This document shows positions 37,401-49,134 of a DNA stretch of 64,000 nt, one piece after another. The stretch covers positions 43,432,707 to 43,496,706 of the forward strand of contig OZ024736.1 in the NCBI GenBank assembly GCA_964016875.1, written 5' to 3'. The position numbers and the translations under genes were made by a program. This DNA is from Fallopia convolvulus (lineage: Eukaryota; Streptophyta; Magnoliopsida; Caryophyllales; Polygonaceae). The notes below the pieces were generated by a model. The model saw nothing but the letters and a program-made list of their open reading frames with translations, was not told the origin of the DNA and did not search any database. The first letter of the stretch is position 1. Every line of letters begins with the position of its first letter.

Positions 37401-38957
37401 AACATGAAGCTGAGTTGCAGCATAATATTGCTTTTCAGCTATAAGCTTCTCAATGCGTGATGGAATCTGGTCACAAAGATACAGAAAAAACATGTAATTA
37501 TTTGTCAAATATAAGATAGGAGAAATGGAAAATAAAATAAATTCATGAGAGATAGAAAATCTAGAATAGAGAATATCGTCAGAATTATTAGGAGACTCAA
37601 CAATGCTGATTTGTGATTGAATATGCAAGTCATGTTGCACAAATCATAATGTGCTTAAACCGTGATATGGATAGACTAGGCAAGCACATGGAAAATTGAG
37701 CATGAAGATATAAATTAAAGCAAACTCAACTGCTGGCCAAACCTAAAGATGTCCACTAAGAAGACAAAGCACAATAGTTTACCATGACAAAATCACAATT
37801 TCAAATTGATCTAATGACCTACACCATAGAGAATGCTTCTACAACATACCTTGGATATTCCTTCGATTTGGTCCAACAAGGAGATAATATGGCGCAATGT
37901 AACTGATCTGTACCAGAACTGATGCAACTGCTTGTTTCTAGCAGCTACACATTTCTTTGCCTCAGCTAAGTCAGATTTTAATACAGCAACATTTTGAGCA
38001 GATTCACTGAATAACCTTAGAATCTGAATTTAGAAACCACATACAAGAAAAAAGGATCAAAGATAGTATATACTTAGGAACCTAAAGCTTCAATGAAACC
38101 TGAAAATAAACTTTAAATAAGGCAACTGAACACGAGAATAGAGCACAGAATTGTATTGTGTATAAGATCAATTTTTTGGATTTAAATTCAGACTTTTCCG
38201 CCACTATTACCCATGCCACTTAGACTATAAGCAACGGTTGTCCAAAACTATTTAGTCATCAATTATAATATAAAGATCTCTCTCCTCCACCGAATTGATG
38301 CCCAAATCCATATCAAACTATAACCAAGTACTCCCAATGGATGGCCAATATTATTTTGACCATCTTATTTCTCTCCTAGTTTTTTTCTCACATTATTTTC
38401 TCTCTTTTCTCTCCTAGGGACACTTGCCATGATGTCAAGTGATGCCCAAAGTTGAGAATTTGGCAACACAATGACCAAAATTATTTTGTCCATCACTCTA
38501 TCGCCTCTTTATTCATCCTCTATCTCCACTTTTAATATTTTTTTTACTCTTTCCCTTTCCTCACGCCCAAGTTTGTGGCAACCAATGTTTAGCTCTTATA
38601 AGCACTTCAAACAATATAAAAGGGATATCATCACTTTTTTGGGGCTAGAAAACTCAACTAGCCTAGACTTGATAGCATTAAAAATCAAAGAATTATATTA
38701 TTAGCAAGAAATAATAACATATGGAAAGAAAATGCAAAAATTACCTGCGAATAATTTTGAATTGCTCTGTTAAAGCCACCGTGATATGCTTCCACAACTT
38801 TGTCCACAACATCCTCAATCGTCTCACTCTGTTCCTTCAAAGCTCGAAGTTCAGTTTCACGGTCTTTAGAAGTTGGTATTTGAACCACATGAGGTAAGGA
38901 ATCAAAACGTGCAGCTGCCCAAGTCTCATCTGTTTGGGGTATTTGCATCCTCAATTG
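31471..38957 (-). pseudogene. SEC8: SEC8 (EXOC4), exocyst subunit, unprocessed pseudogene with large internal deletion
   Basis: SEC8 is a subunit of the exocyst, which tethers secretory vesicles to the plasma membrane. Exon-like blocks on the minus strand, most with GT-AG borders, are: 38957-38745, 38023-37850, 37466-37362, 36676-36567, 36316-36179, 35514-35402, 35300-35193, 34788-34591, 34215-34130, 33678-33489, 33358-33281, 32660-32559, 32464-32391, 32025-31929, 31817 onward and 31557-31471. They encode recognisable SEC8 pieces (WAAARFDSLPHVV; KGRPILQGLLAIDLL; LSDSLEYVADS). The usual first 20 or so residues are missing. Between 36179 and 35514 the exons for roughly 450 central residues are absent. 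Exon 32464-32391 is one base short, exon 32025-31929 one base long, and the last exon carries another one-base shift. Retained introns show a duplicated gene segment, not a processed copy. Confidence 0.93.
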
Positions 38958-40439
38958 GTGCTCTTGTTGAGAGGCTTGTCAATGGGGTTAGATGTGAGGA
39001 TGAACACAGCAGAAGAATTGAGAAGCATTTGAGAATATTCAGTTTCTAAGTCGAATTGCTAATCTGAAGGCAAGAGCGAAGGTCTTGACCTCTATTTTGG
39101 AGAAGTATTTGAGAGAGAGAGGGAGCAAGATCAGGATTCTCCCAACGAATTATCCCTCCAAGAGGAATTCCACTTTGGTGCTGCTATGGAAGCTCCAATC
39201 GAAGCTTCAACAGCAGGTTTGGTGTACGAGAAATCAGGGCTTGATAATGAAGGGATGAACGAGTTTCAGGAAAATACGACCAAGTTCAAGTTCATAGAGC
39301 AGAAGGTTGTTCGCTGTTGAATGTGCAGCAGAAGTTCGAGCTTCTGGTGATGGGAGCGGGAGAGCTTGGATCCAGACCGGAACTCGAGCATCTCAGACCA
39401 CCACCGTGGTCAAGGTGGTTCGGGAAGGAGAAGACCGGAGACAATCGAGATCGAGCTGGCTGGGAGTTGAACGGCGCGTTTCAAAAAAGGGTAGTTGACT
39501 GCGATTTCCCGGGTAAGCGCTTCTCTGCTGACTTGGAGATGGCGGTGAAAGAGGTTGAAGACGGGTCGGGAAATGCCGCTAGGGTAAAATCACAAAAATA
39601 TGACTCGGGTTTATGATGGACATCGGTCCAAGATCGGACCAGACCGGACTAGAACCGAATTTCCCAAAAAACTGAACCAAGGACTGGATCGGATATTCTC
39701 AGTCCGCTCTGATCTCGGTCTTGGTCCCAAAACATTAGCAATATTTTATTACTTAAGTAGTATAAATACTCGTACTCTGTACGAGTTTGATTAAATAAAA
39801 TAATTTATTTTTTATGTGAATATGATCAAATGATTATTTTTTTATTTCAAACTCAATGTTTTATTTTCTACTTTACTAAAAGTAAATGAATTATTTTAGT
39901 ATTTTTTAATTTGTATTTATATGTTTAAATTAAAAATATATACATATATGATCAAAAAAGTTTAATCATAGCTAATACGGAGTATAATTTTTTTTTTGGC
40001 ATGTGATTTGAATATATAATAAATTAAGAAAATGTTTAATTAATCAAGGAGTGATAAGATAAGAATGAATCCAAGATTCACTTGTTATTTTTTAACAAAG
40101 TAATATAAAAAAATAGGTATAAACATATTTAATTATAATTAGTATTGAATTATACTGATTTAGTCAAATATAAATAATTTATTATTAAAAATAAATTAAT
40201 TTAATTTTTTTAGGTGAATATGAACATCTATTTATATATGTTTTATTTTAAATTATTTATTTTAAAATTATTTATTTATTTTAATGTGAGACTCATTATT
40301 TTATTTTTTCCTTTATTAAGAGGAAATGAATAGTTTAGTCATTTTTAAATTTGTACATATATGTTTAAATAAAAAACTATACATATAAGATCAAAAAGTT
40401 AATTAAAGTTTACATAATTTTTTTTCATTATAACATGAA
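38958..40439. other. Region upstream of the SEC8 pseudogene, no recognised gene
   Basis: Positions 38960-39620 are less AT-rich than the surroundings and contain a 99-codon frame (39317-39616) without a family match; it may be decayed transposon coding sequence. Around 39600-39740 'ggtccaagatcggaccag'-type alternating motifs suggest a DNA-transposon fragment. The rest is AT-rich. The missing first SEC8 exon is not found here. Confidence 0.45.
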
Positions 40440-40811
40440 GATTTTGATTCAAATGAAACAAACTCTTATCCTGAAACGAACTCTTATCTTGAAACGGATG
40501 CACTTTTTCTAGTTCATAGTGCACTTTTTCTATTTCGGAGTGCACTTTATCGGATTTGCACTTTACGTAGTTTTCAATGCACTTTTCGTATTTTTTATAG
40601 TGTAATTTTCAGATTGCACTTTTAATATTTTACAATACACTTTTATATGAAAAGTGTATAGTAAAATATTAAAGTGCATTTATTTTACAATACACTTTTA
40701 TATGAAAAGTGTATTTTACAAATGCACTTTATTTAGTGTATAAAATACACTAGATAAAGTGCATTTATTTCACGTTTTAGCATAAGAGTTTGTTTCATTT
40801 GAACCAAACCC
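40440..40811. mobile_element. MITE, 372 bp, 10-bp target duplication (copy 1)
   Basis: Inverted ends (GATTTTGATTCAAATGAAAC on the left, inverse of GGGTTTGGTTCAAATGAAAC on the right) are flanked by a perfect 10-bp repeat ATAACATGAA (40430-40439 and 40812-40821). The interior is built from repeats of TGCACTTTTT and its complement. A segment of about 32 bp (near 40627-40659) recurs near 40682-40714. The family matches 61544-61816. A 9- to 10-bp target suggests Mutator-type mobilisation. Confidence 0.85.
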
Positions 40812-40959
40812 ATAACATGAAATATATAATTAATTAATTAAATGTGTAACTAATTAAAGAGGAATGAGATAATAATAGATCTGACATTGACTGTTTATCT
40901 GTAGCAATGAAAAATAGTTATAAATATTATTTATTAAAATAAGTATTGAATTGTTTTTT

Positions 40960-42040
40960 TATAAAATTGATGATGTTGTGTCACATAAGTGAATTGAGTA
41001 TGGAAGTAACACATAAGCGAAATGAATGTAAGACCATGTGCCAAAAAATCTCTCTTCTTTAATATATGGATCGATAGATAGATTAGGAATAGACCTCCCA
41101 TGGAGGGAGAAAACATCAACGTCCAAAAGGGAGACAATACAATCATGAGCATAGAAAAATTCAATAAAAGGGTATTCAAAGTAATAAAGAGATTAGCTAG
41201 GGCATCAGCAACACAATTTTTTAATCTTAGGACGTGCACCAGATTAGTGGTCCAAGAGGCATCCCGAAGTAGCTTCCGACAAGCATCTATCAAGTAATAA
41301 TCTTTGTTGGGTTGCAACTGAGGTTGGTTCAAAATTTTGACTACATGGATAGAATCTGATTGAATCATAAGCTGAGGAAATCCCATTATCTTAGCATTGA
41401 ACAAACCCTTGTGAATTGCATGAATTTCAGTAGACAAGGCTCCGCTAAACCATGCTTGAAAGAAAAGGCTTGAATGAAAATACCCATATGGTCTCAGAAA
41501 ACTCCTCCGCCACCGGCTAGACCCGGGTTCCTCTTTGAGATGGCGTCAGTGTTGAGTACAATCCAACCCGATGATGGCGCCTTTCAAGACTCAACGCGAA
41601 TGGGTGCCTCATGTGCATTGAAAATGCATTTGGCATTTGTTGATGTTGCATGGAAAGGCTGGATCGTGCTAATAACCCGAGAACACAAGCCAAGAATCCC
41701 ATCAAATCCATCGAAAATGATCTTGTTTCGGATCTTCCAACTTTGCCAAAGCATGGTGGTAAATATGTAGCTCCAAAGGCTGTCATGTGTGATGTTGGCC
41801 ATAATCTCGTCCCTGATATTCCCGGTGGAGAAGAAAATCGATTCGAAATTATTGCCAATCAAGGCTAGCCAGACATCCCAGACCGGAGCGCAGTCTCTAA
41901 GTAGATGAAGAATCGACTTAGTCGAGCCGTACCGTGACCAGGTTGTTGAAGCAATGATATTTCTTCTTGCTCTTGTGTCATTGTACATGATTAACCGCCA
42001 TATGCAACAACTAATTTTTTGATACCCTAGCCCCAATCCA
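40960..42040 (-). pseudogene. LINE 3' remnant: zinc-binding and RNase H domains
   Basis: On the minus strand 42036-41584 encodes an RVT zinc-binding region (HLLRDCAPVWDVW, WQSWKIRNKIIFDG) and 41437-40960 encodes a plant RNase H (EIHAIHKGL, IQSDSIHVVKIL, KNCVADALA). The two parts are in different frames. It is a diverged relative of the LINE at 20737, of another subfamily. No target duplication was located. Confidence 0.8.
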
Positions 42041-42908
42041 ATTTGATAAAATCATCATATTTATTAGTCACAATTACTTAAACTCTAATTTCGGTGAACC
42101 CTTATTGAAACCCTAAATCAAGACGGATTAATCATGCTTGAAATGAACTTATTATTCCCAAAAAAACACCAACATACCTCAGAAGTCATCAATGGATTCA
42201 ATATGCTAACGTTGTTTGCCTTTGTTGCCGTCGTTCCCCTCCTTTCAACCCGTTGACGCCAACCTAAGAAAGAATCCGCCAATGGGTTCAGTCTAGTAAC
42301 ACAAATATGAGCAACAAGCAGAGTAATCCAAGTATCTAACCGATGTTGAAGCCCCAAATCGACGACTACTGACCACAAGCTGAGGCACCTTCAATATTTA
42401 AATCCTCGTGCAGGTGCAAAGGGTAGATTTGAAAGTTGGTGAATTCTATTGTAATATGTGGTAAAAAGAAGCACGTGACTTGCATATGTAGGGGTAGGTG
42501 GGATGGTGGTAATTTCTTACATTCATAAACCCATTATGGTCATTTTATTCTATTAGTGAAACCCATTATGATAATTGTACATAGCTCAATTTTCTTCCCA
42601 GCTTGTTCAATCGAACACTCATTATAGTATTCAGCTCCTAATTTCAGTTCCATATCTAGCTACTAATCCAACTCTTCCTCTAGCTAATGCGTCCGAATGG
42701 AACCTACGTGTAAAACAGCTCTCGTAATTTCTATGATTCACAATAATGAAAACACAAATATTTTCTTTCTCATAAATATTTCTAGAGATTATCATATTAA
42801 ACATATGAGCACTCAAAACAGTAGATAGCAAAATTGTGTTTTTAATGACAATTTTGCCGTGTGCAAAGCTAACAATAGTCACACAAAAAAATCAAAATTT
42901 TACGTGTG
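42041..42908. other. Intergenic left of the gypsy element
   Basis: AT-rich, no gene recognised. The 86- and 83-codon reverse frames have no family features. Confidence 0.5.
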
Positions 42909-42913
42909 AATGC

Positions 42914-43682
42914 TGATGATGTCCAAACAGTAAAAGCAAAAAGTGGGTCCAGGAGGACCCCTATAGATAAATTAGGGACCCACGTCCATGCTCGGTTATT
43001 TAAAAACAAAACTCCCGACGGATGCGAGGTCTCTCAAACATCCCGGGACGAGGTCTCGACCTCGTCACCGACTCTACTAATACGCCCGCCCGCTCGAACC
43101 AATCACAAGCGACCTCACTCCCGAACCAATCACCAGCAACCTCACCCCCAAGCCAATCACAAGTGACCTCACTCATGGACCAATCAAAAACCCTTATTTC
43201 GAGCATCCCACATCGAACATTGGCCTAAACTCAGCCCCCCAATTCTCTATAAAAAGAGAAGAACCTCGTAGGAAGAAGGGGTCGAAAAACCACTTGAACT
43301 CAAGAACCCTCTTGCTTGTTAAAGATCGACGTGATAGGAACATCGTCAAAAGACCTCGCTACAGATAAGAGAAACCCACAGAAAGACCCCAAAGTCGCGC
43401 AGGGATCTCGCTCACGCCTAAAACCTCACTACATAAACTCACAAAACTCCCTACATCATATTCTCAAATCTACCTCGCCCTAGAAAAGACCTTGCAACAT
43501 TAGGTGCGATCTCGGAACCTTGTAGGAGGTCTAGGTGTGATTCTCAAAGTTGTACATCAACCTCGTAGGTTTGTAACCTCGCTGCCACGGAAAAATCATA
43601 AATAAAGGAGCACGTGTTTGCACTCAAATATAATAATCTTGTTTCTTGTCTCGTAGCGTAGCTGTTATTTCTGGTTTCATCA
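42914..43682 (+). repeat. 5' LTR of the gypsy element
   Basis: TGATGATGTCC...GGTTTCATCA, 769 bp, with TGATGA/TCATCA as terminal inverted bases. U3 contains four imperfect 27-bp repeats (43096-43188), each with CCAAT, about 60 bp before TATAAAAAG (43248-43256). Confidence 0.96.
43096..43256 (+). promoter_or_regulatory. Gypsy LTR promoter: four CCAAT repeats and TATA box
   Basis: CCAATCA occurs four times at intervals of 26-28 bp, each except the last followed by a 'cctcac' phrase. The TATA box TATAAAAAG is at 43248-43256. The same layout exists in the 3' LTR (TATA at 55179-55187). Regularly spaced CCAAT boxes are typical of promoters bound by NF-Y; that this happens here is inference. Confidence 0.65.
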
Positions 43683-43683
43683 C

Positions 43684-43700
43684 TGGCGCCGTCTGTGGGA
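43684..43700 (+). other. Primer-binding site of the gypsy element
   Basis: TGGCGCCGTCTGTGGGA lies one base after the LTR. The TGGCGCC start is the form seen in many plant Ty3/gypsy elements; I do not assign the tRNA with certainty. Confidence 0.8.
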
Positions 43701-43763
43701 ACCTCTTCATCCTAAGCAGCTTCCCATTTTAGTGCAAACCTTGATTCCTAAAACCCCCTCAGA

Positions 43764-45251
43764 ATGGCTTGTCCAAACAATTTCTTCCCCCAACATCCCG
43801 ACAATATGGTTGAGACCCCTCCATGGGCGACGGCAGGTCCGTCAGGATACCCTTTTGTGGTCCCGCCAGGCTGGGCATACAACATCCCACAAAACCCATA
43901 CCCGTTCCAGGGGTACGAACAGGGTGGCGCTCCTTTCAACCAGTATCCCTATCCGGGGTACGGGCAGTACCAACAGGGCCAAGCTCCCCCATACGTCCCG
44001 ATTCCCCCCCAGGGGCAACCTCACTCCGAGTACGTGCCCGCATACGCTCCGGGCTACATGCTGGGGCAGGAGGCGCCCACGAACGGATCTACCACGGAGA
44101 GACCCTCCCGAGTCCGATGCAGATCTCGCGATCCCGTTCGCGACGTGCAGAAAGGCGCGACATGGAGCTGTCCGAAACGGCGGCAAGCGCGCCACGCCCT
44201 CTAGCGAGGTCAAAGTCGAAGTCTGCTCGCCCATCCGTCGAGAGTGGGTACAGGAATCCCTTCACACCTGAGATCCAAGAGGCACACATGCCCAAAGGCT
44301 TCCATTGGCCACAAATGGGACTTTACGACGGCACGGCCGACCCCGAGGATCACATAAAACACTACGCCGTCCAAATGAACGTCAACTCTTACAATGACGC
44401 CATTTTCTGTCGGATCTTTCCGACCACTCTGGACAAGGCGGCAATGACGTGGTTCACCAGCCTTAAGGTCGAGTCGATAGCCTCGTTTTCCCAGCTATGC
44501 GAGTCCTTCGTCGGGCACTTCAACGGCTCGAGAAAGCGCAAGAAGAACATGCGCGATCTCCGTGGCATCGAGCAGGGGGGAAACGAGAAGCTGGGTACCT
44601 TTTTTACGAGGTTCACCACCGCGGTCGCTGAGATCGCGCAAATCGACGAGGCCTCGGTACGCGACATCCTCATGGGCAACCTTCGCCAGGGGGATTTCAA
44701 ATGTCGCATTTTTCTCAAAAATCCGACCACATATGAGCCTGTGTGCTCGGATCACGGCACAGGTCTACGCCGAGGACGCTGCCAGCCACAGCTCGCGACC
44801 GAGGACCGACAAGGAAATCGTGACCGAGGCTAAGGGAAAGGCTAAAGTGGCTGCGCCGGCCGCGAGGGACGCGTACATGACGCAAACTCACGACCAGCGT
44901 GCCGATTACAAAAGCAACAACAACAACAAAAGCAACAACAATAACAGAGGCTACAACGACAATAGAAGTAACAACCGCTACGACAACCGTGGCGGTGGAG
45001 GTTGGAGCTGCTTCGGCGGGAAGCCACAAGGTTACAGAGGCAAAGGTGGCCCCGCCTACAACCCAAACAAGAAAAAGCGCGCCAACCCCGCGTCGGGGGC
45101 CAACCTTGTGCAGCAGGAACCAACCCGGTCCCGACCAAGCAACACAAAGCAACAAGCTCCGGCGAGGCAGTCGTGCTCCGGGCAAGCCGCGGCGCCCGAC
45201 GGGTACATCAACACCATCTCGGGCGGACCCTCGCTGGCGGGCTCGAGCTAG
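43764..45251 (+). pseudogene. Gypsy gag, broken by two frameshifts
   Basis: The ATG at 43764 opens a Pro/Gly/Tyr-rich N-terminus. Reading shifts frame near 44150 into the retrotransposon Gag core (MPKGFHWPQMGLYDGTADP to GNLRQGDFKC, about 44287-44700), then shifts back near 44735 into a basic Asn- and Gly-rich tail ending at TAG 45249-45251. No CCHC zinc knuckle is visible. After this stop the frame stays open straight into protease, so gag and pol were probably one reading frame separated now by a single stop. Confidence 0.88.
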
Positions 45252-48200
45252 GCGGAAAGAAAAAGATACGCGAGGGCAAGTCACCATGAGCCCTCGGTAT
45301 ACAGTGTGACACAAACCTCACGATCCCACGTGGGTATGGCCTTCACAACAGAGGACGCCGAGGGGCTCCATATGCCCCACTCCGACCCCCTGGTGATACA
45401 CGCTCAGTTGGGCTCGAAAATAGTGAAGCGAATACTGGTGGACACGGGTTCCTCCGTGGACATCATGTATTTTGGCGCTTTCGAGCAGCTAGGGATCTCC
45501 GCGACATCCTTGAGGCCCTACGCTGGGAAGCTCACCTCCTTCTCGGGAAACGAGGTCGATGTCGCTGGTCTCATAGACCTGTGGATGACCCTCGGTACTG
45601 GCCCGACAACGAGAACCGAGGTAATAGAGTTTACGGTGGTGCACCTGCCCTCGGCTTACAACGCAATCATCGGGAGAGTCTCCTTGATGAAATTCCAGGC
45701 GGTGGTCTCCATCTATCACCTGAAAATGAAGTTCCCAACCAGCGTGGGTGTCGGAGAAGTAAAGGGCAACCAAGAAGAGGGCCGCGTCTGCTACATGACC
45801 TCGGCTAAGCAAAAATGCTCTGTGTTCATGGTAGAGACTTCGGGTGAAGCAGACCTCGAGGTCCGGGATTTCACAATACCCACTCCCGAGACAGAAAGAA
45901 GGGGGATTACCCCCTTCGAAAATAAATCAGAAAAGATCTACCTTGGGGGTTGCCTTACTGGGGATGCAGCAGCGTCACTAGAGGCCCTGCTTGTTGGGTC
46001 CCGCGACGTGTTCGCCTGGACTGCAAAAGATCTCCGAGGTGTGCCTCGGACCCTGGCCCAGCACTCCTTGAACATCGACGTCGCCATTCGTCCTGTGGTG
46101 CAGCGTCGAAGAAAAATGAACGAAGAAAGGGCAACCGCCGCAAATGAAGAGGTGGCCAAGCTGTTGGCCGCAGATTTCATACGCGAAATCCAGTATCCGA
46201 AATGGCTGTCCAATGTCGTGTTGGTCAAAAAGGCCAGCGGCAAGTGGCGGATGTGTGTAGACTTCAAAGACCTCAACAAGGCATGCCCCAAAGACAACTA
46301 CCCCCTGCCCTCGATCGATGCACTTGTAGACTCGACTGCTAGACACGAGGTCTTGAGTTTCCTCGACGCCTACTCGGGGTACAACCAGATCTCGATGAAT
46401 CCCCGTGACGAGGAGGAGACATCCTTTATCACTCAGCGGGGGACATACTGTTATAAGGTCATGCCGTTTGGCCTCAAGAACGCAGGGGCCACATTCCAAC
46501 GCCTCGTCGATCGGGTTTTTAAAGACCACCTGGACAGGAACGTATCCGCCTACGTCGACGACATCGTGGTACGGAGCAAGGGCCCCGAGGAGCACCTGGC
46601 TGACCTCGCCGAGGTTTTCACCACCCTCGGACACCACCAGCTCAGCCTGAACCCCGAGAAGTGCGTTTTTGGCGTGTCCTCGGGGAAGTTTTTGGGATTC
46701 ATGATCAGCGAGCGCGGGATCGACGTCAACCCCGCCAAAATAGAATCTATCCTCGCAATGAGGTCTCCCCGATCTCGTACCGAGGTGCAAAGACTCAACG
46801 GCGCTGTAAACTACTTGGGGAGGTTTTGCTCCCGCCTAGCAGACAAGTCCCTCCCATTCTTTGCCGCCCTCAAAAAGAATGACAAGTTCGTCTGGGACGA
46901 GAGACTCGAGACTCGAGACAGCCTTCTCTGAGTTAAAGACCTTCCTCACCAAGCTCCCCACCTTGTCGCCTCCACACGCAGGCGAAGATTTGCAACTATA
47001 TGTGGCGGTGAGTCCCGAGACCGTCAGCGCGGTGCTCACAAGAGAGGCCATGCACCCGGTATACTTTGTGAGTCGCGTGCTCCAGCCCGCGGAGCAGAGA
47101 TACTCCCCGGCAGAGAAGATGGCGCTGGCTGTAGTGACCGTCGCAAGGCGCCTACGCCCATACTTCCACGCACATCCCATCCAGGTTCTTTCGGACCTCC
47201 CACTTCGTCAGATTCTGCATCAGCCCGCTCTCTCCGGACGTATGACCAAGTGGGCCGTCGAGCTCTCCGAGTTCGATATCAATTATCTTCCGAGAACCGC
47301 GATGAAGGGACAAGCCCTCGCCGACTTTATGGTGGAGGTCACCTTCCCCGAGACAGACACAAGCTCGGACGAATGAAAAGTGTTCGTTGATGGCTCACGA
47401 TGTGACGCCGGTGGCGGGGCCGGGGTGTTCCTCGCTGGCCTCTCAATCGAGACGGAGTATGCTCTCAACTTCGCCTTTGATGCCACCAACAACGACGCCG
47501 AGTATGAGGCCATGATCGCCGGGATCGAGATGGCGCTACTCAACGGAGCCCGCAAAATCAGGGTCTACACAGATTCCGAATTGGTGGCACGACAACTCAA
47601 CGGCCAATACGACACCAGAACAGGTTTTCTGCCCGCTTACCGAGCAAAAGTCAAGGCCTTGGTTTCATGCCTAGAAACCTTCGCGGTGGAGTCAATCCTG
47701 CGGACCTCAAACACAAAGGCGGTCGCCCTCGCCAGGCTAGGCTCCGCGCTTCCCTTGGATGTGGGAAAGCGCGTAATGGTGGAGAGAAAGCTCTCACGAA
47801 GCGTCGATAGCGAGGTCATGTCCATAAGGACCGAGGACTGGAGGTTCCCGGTAACGAGGTACATACAAAGCGGCATCCTCCTAGAGGACCCCGCGCTGGC
47901 CAGAAAACTAAAGATGCAAGTTGCCCGCTACTGCGTCGTCGGCGATCAGCTTTACCGCCGGGGCTACGCTGAACCCAACCTGCTGTGCATACCGCCCGAG
48001 GCCACGGACCACGTCCTCTACGAGGCCCACGAGGGAGTTTGTGGGGGACACCCGGGGTGGAGGTCTCTGGCACACAAAATCGTCCATTTGGGGTACTTCT
48101 GGCCCACTCTCCGACAAGACGCAAGAGCTTACGTCCAAAAATGCGTCGGATGCCAAAAACACGGGAACGTCCAACACACCCCAACGGCTCCCCTCCGCAG

Positions 48201-49053
48201 CATTCAAGCGCCATGCCCTTTCGCAATGTGGGGAATGGACATTTTAGGCCCTTTTCCCAAAGCTGCTGGCCAAGTGCAATACATCTTGGTCATCGTGGAC
48301 TACTTCACGAAGTGGATCGAAACACAGGCAATGGCAAAAATCACCGGGGCAAAGGTCTGCGAATTCCTGTGGAAGAACCTCGTCTGCCGTTTCGGTGTCC
48401 CCATGACAATCATGACCGACCATGGCCCCCAATTCGACTGCGAAGAAACTCGGACTTTCTGCTCTGAGCTGGGTATCGACCTCAAATTTTCCTCCGTGGC
48501 TCATCCCCTGTCCAATGGCCAGGTAGAAAACGTTAATGCCCGCATCTTAACAGACCTCAAAAAGCGCCTGGGCATGGCACAGGGCTGCTGGGCCGAATTA
48601 CTTCCACTCGTCCTCTGGACGTATCGCACGACCTCGCGCCGCGCAACGGGCGAGACCCCTTTCGCTCTTACCTACGGGGCGGAAGCCCTCGTTCCCGTAG
48701 AAACCCTAATTCCATCAGCAAGGGTGTACAACTTCGACGAAAAAGAAAACGAGGCCAACCTCAAGGTCGAACTGCAGTTCCGAGATGAAATCCGCGAAGT
48801 AGCGGACCTGCGCTCTAGAGAATACAAGCGACGTGTCGCCGTATACCACGACAAGAAGGTCAGACCTCGCCTCTTGGCCACGGGAAACCTCGTGCTAAAA
48901 CGCACCGAAGGAGGAAAATTGGACCCTAACTGGGAAGGACCCTACATCCTCGGAGAAGAAGTCGCGTCCGGGGCTTTCAAACTCAGGGACGACGAGGGGC
49001 GCACACTGAGCAAAACGTGGAACGTCGCACGACTCAAAAAATATTACATGTAG
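45252..49053 (+). pseudogene. Gypsy pol: protease, RT, two RNase H domains, integrase; one frameshift and one stop
   Basis: Protease shows VDTGSS near 45440. RT shows VMPFGLKNAGATFQRL near 46461 and YVDDIVV near 46551. A 7-bp tandem duplication (46904-46910, 46911-46917) shifts the frame at the RT/RNase H junction. The first RNase H continues to a TGA at 47374-47376. In the same frame follows a second RNase H (FVDGSRCDAGGGAG, YTDSELV), then integrase with H...H...C..C near 48020-48165 and the D, D, E residues in WGMDILGPF, MTDHGPQF and QVENVN. It ends at TAG 49051-49053. The 557 codons from 47380 are intact, so the integrase is undamaged as read. Confidence 0.94.
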
Positions 49054-49134
49054 AAACTCGAAACCCTGTTGTTCCTCACAGTTGGTAAATAAAGGATTGC
49101 AGGCTTTTCTAAAAACGCTCCCTCCCTGAAAAAT

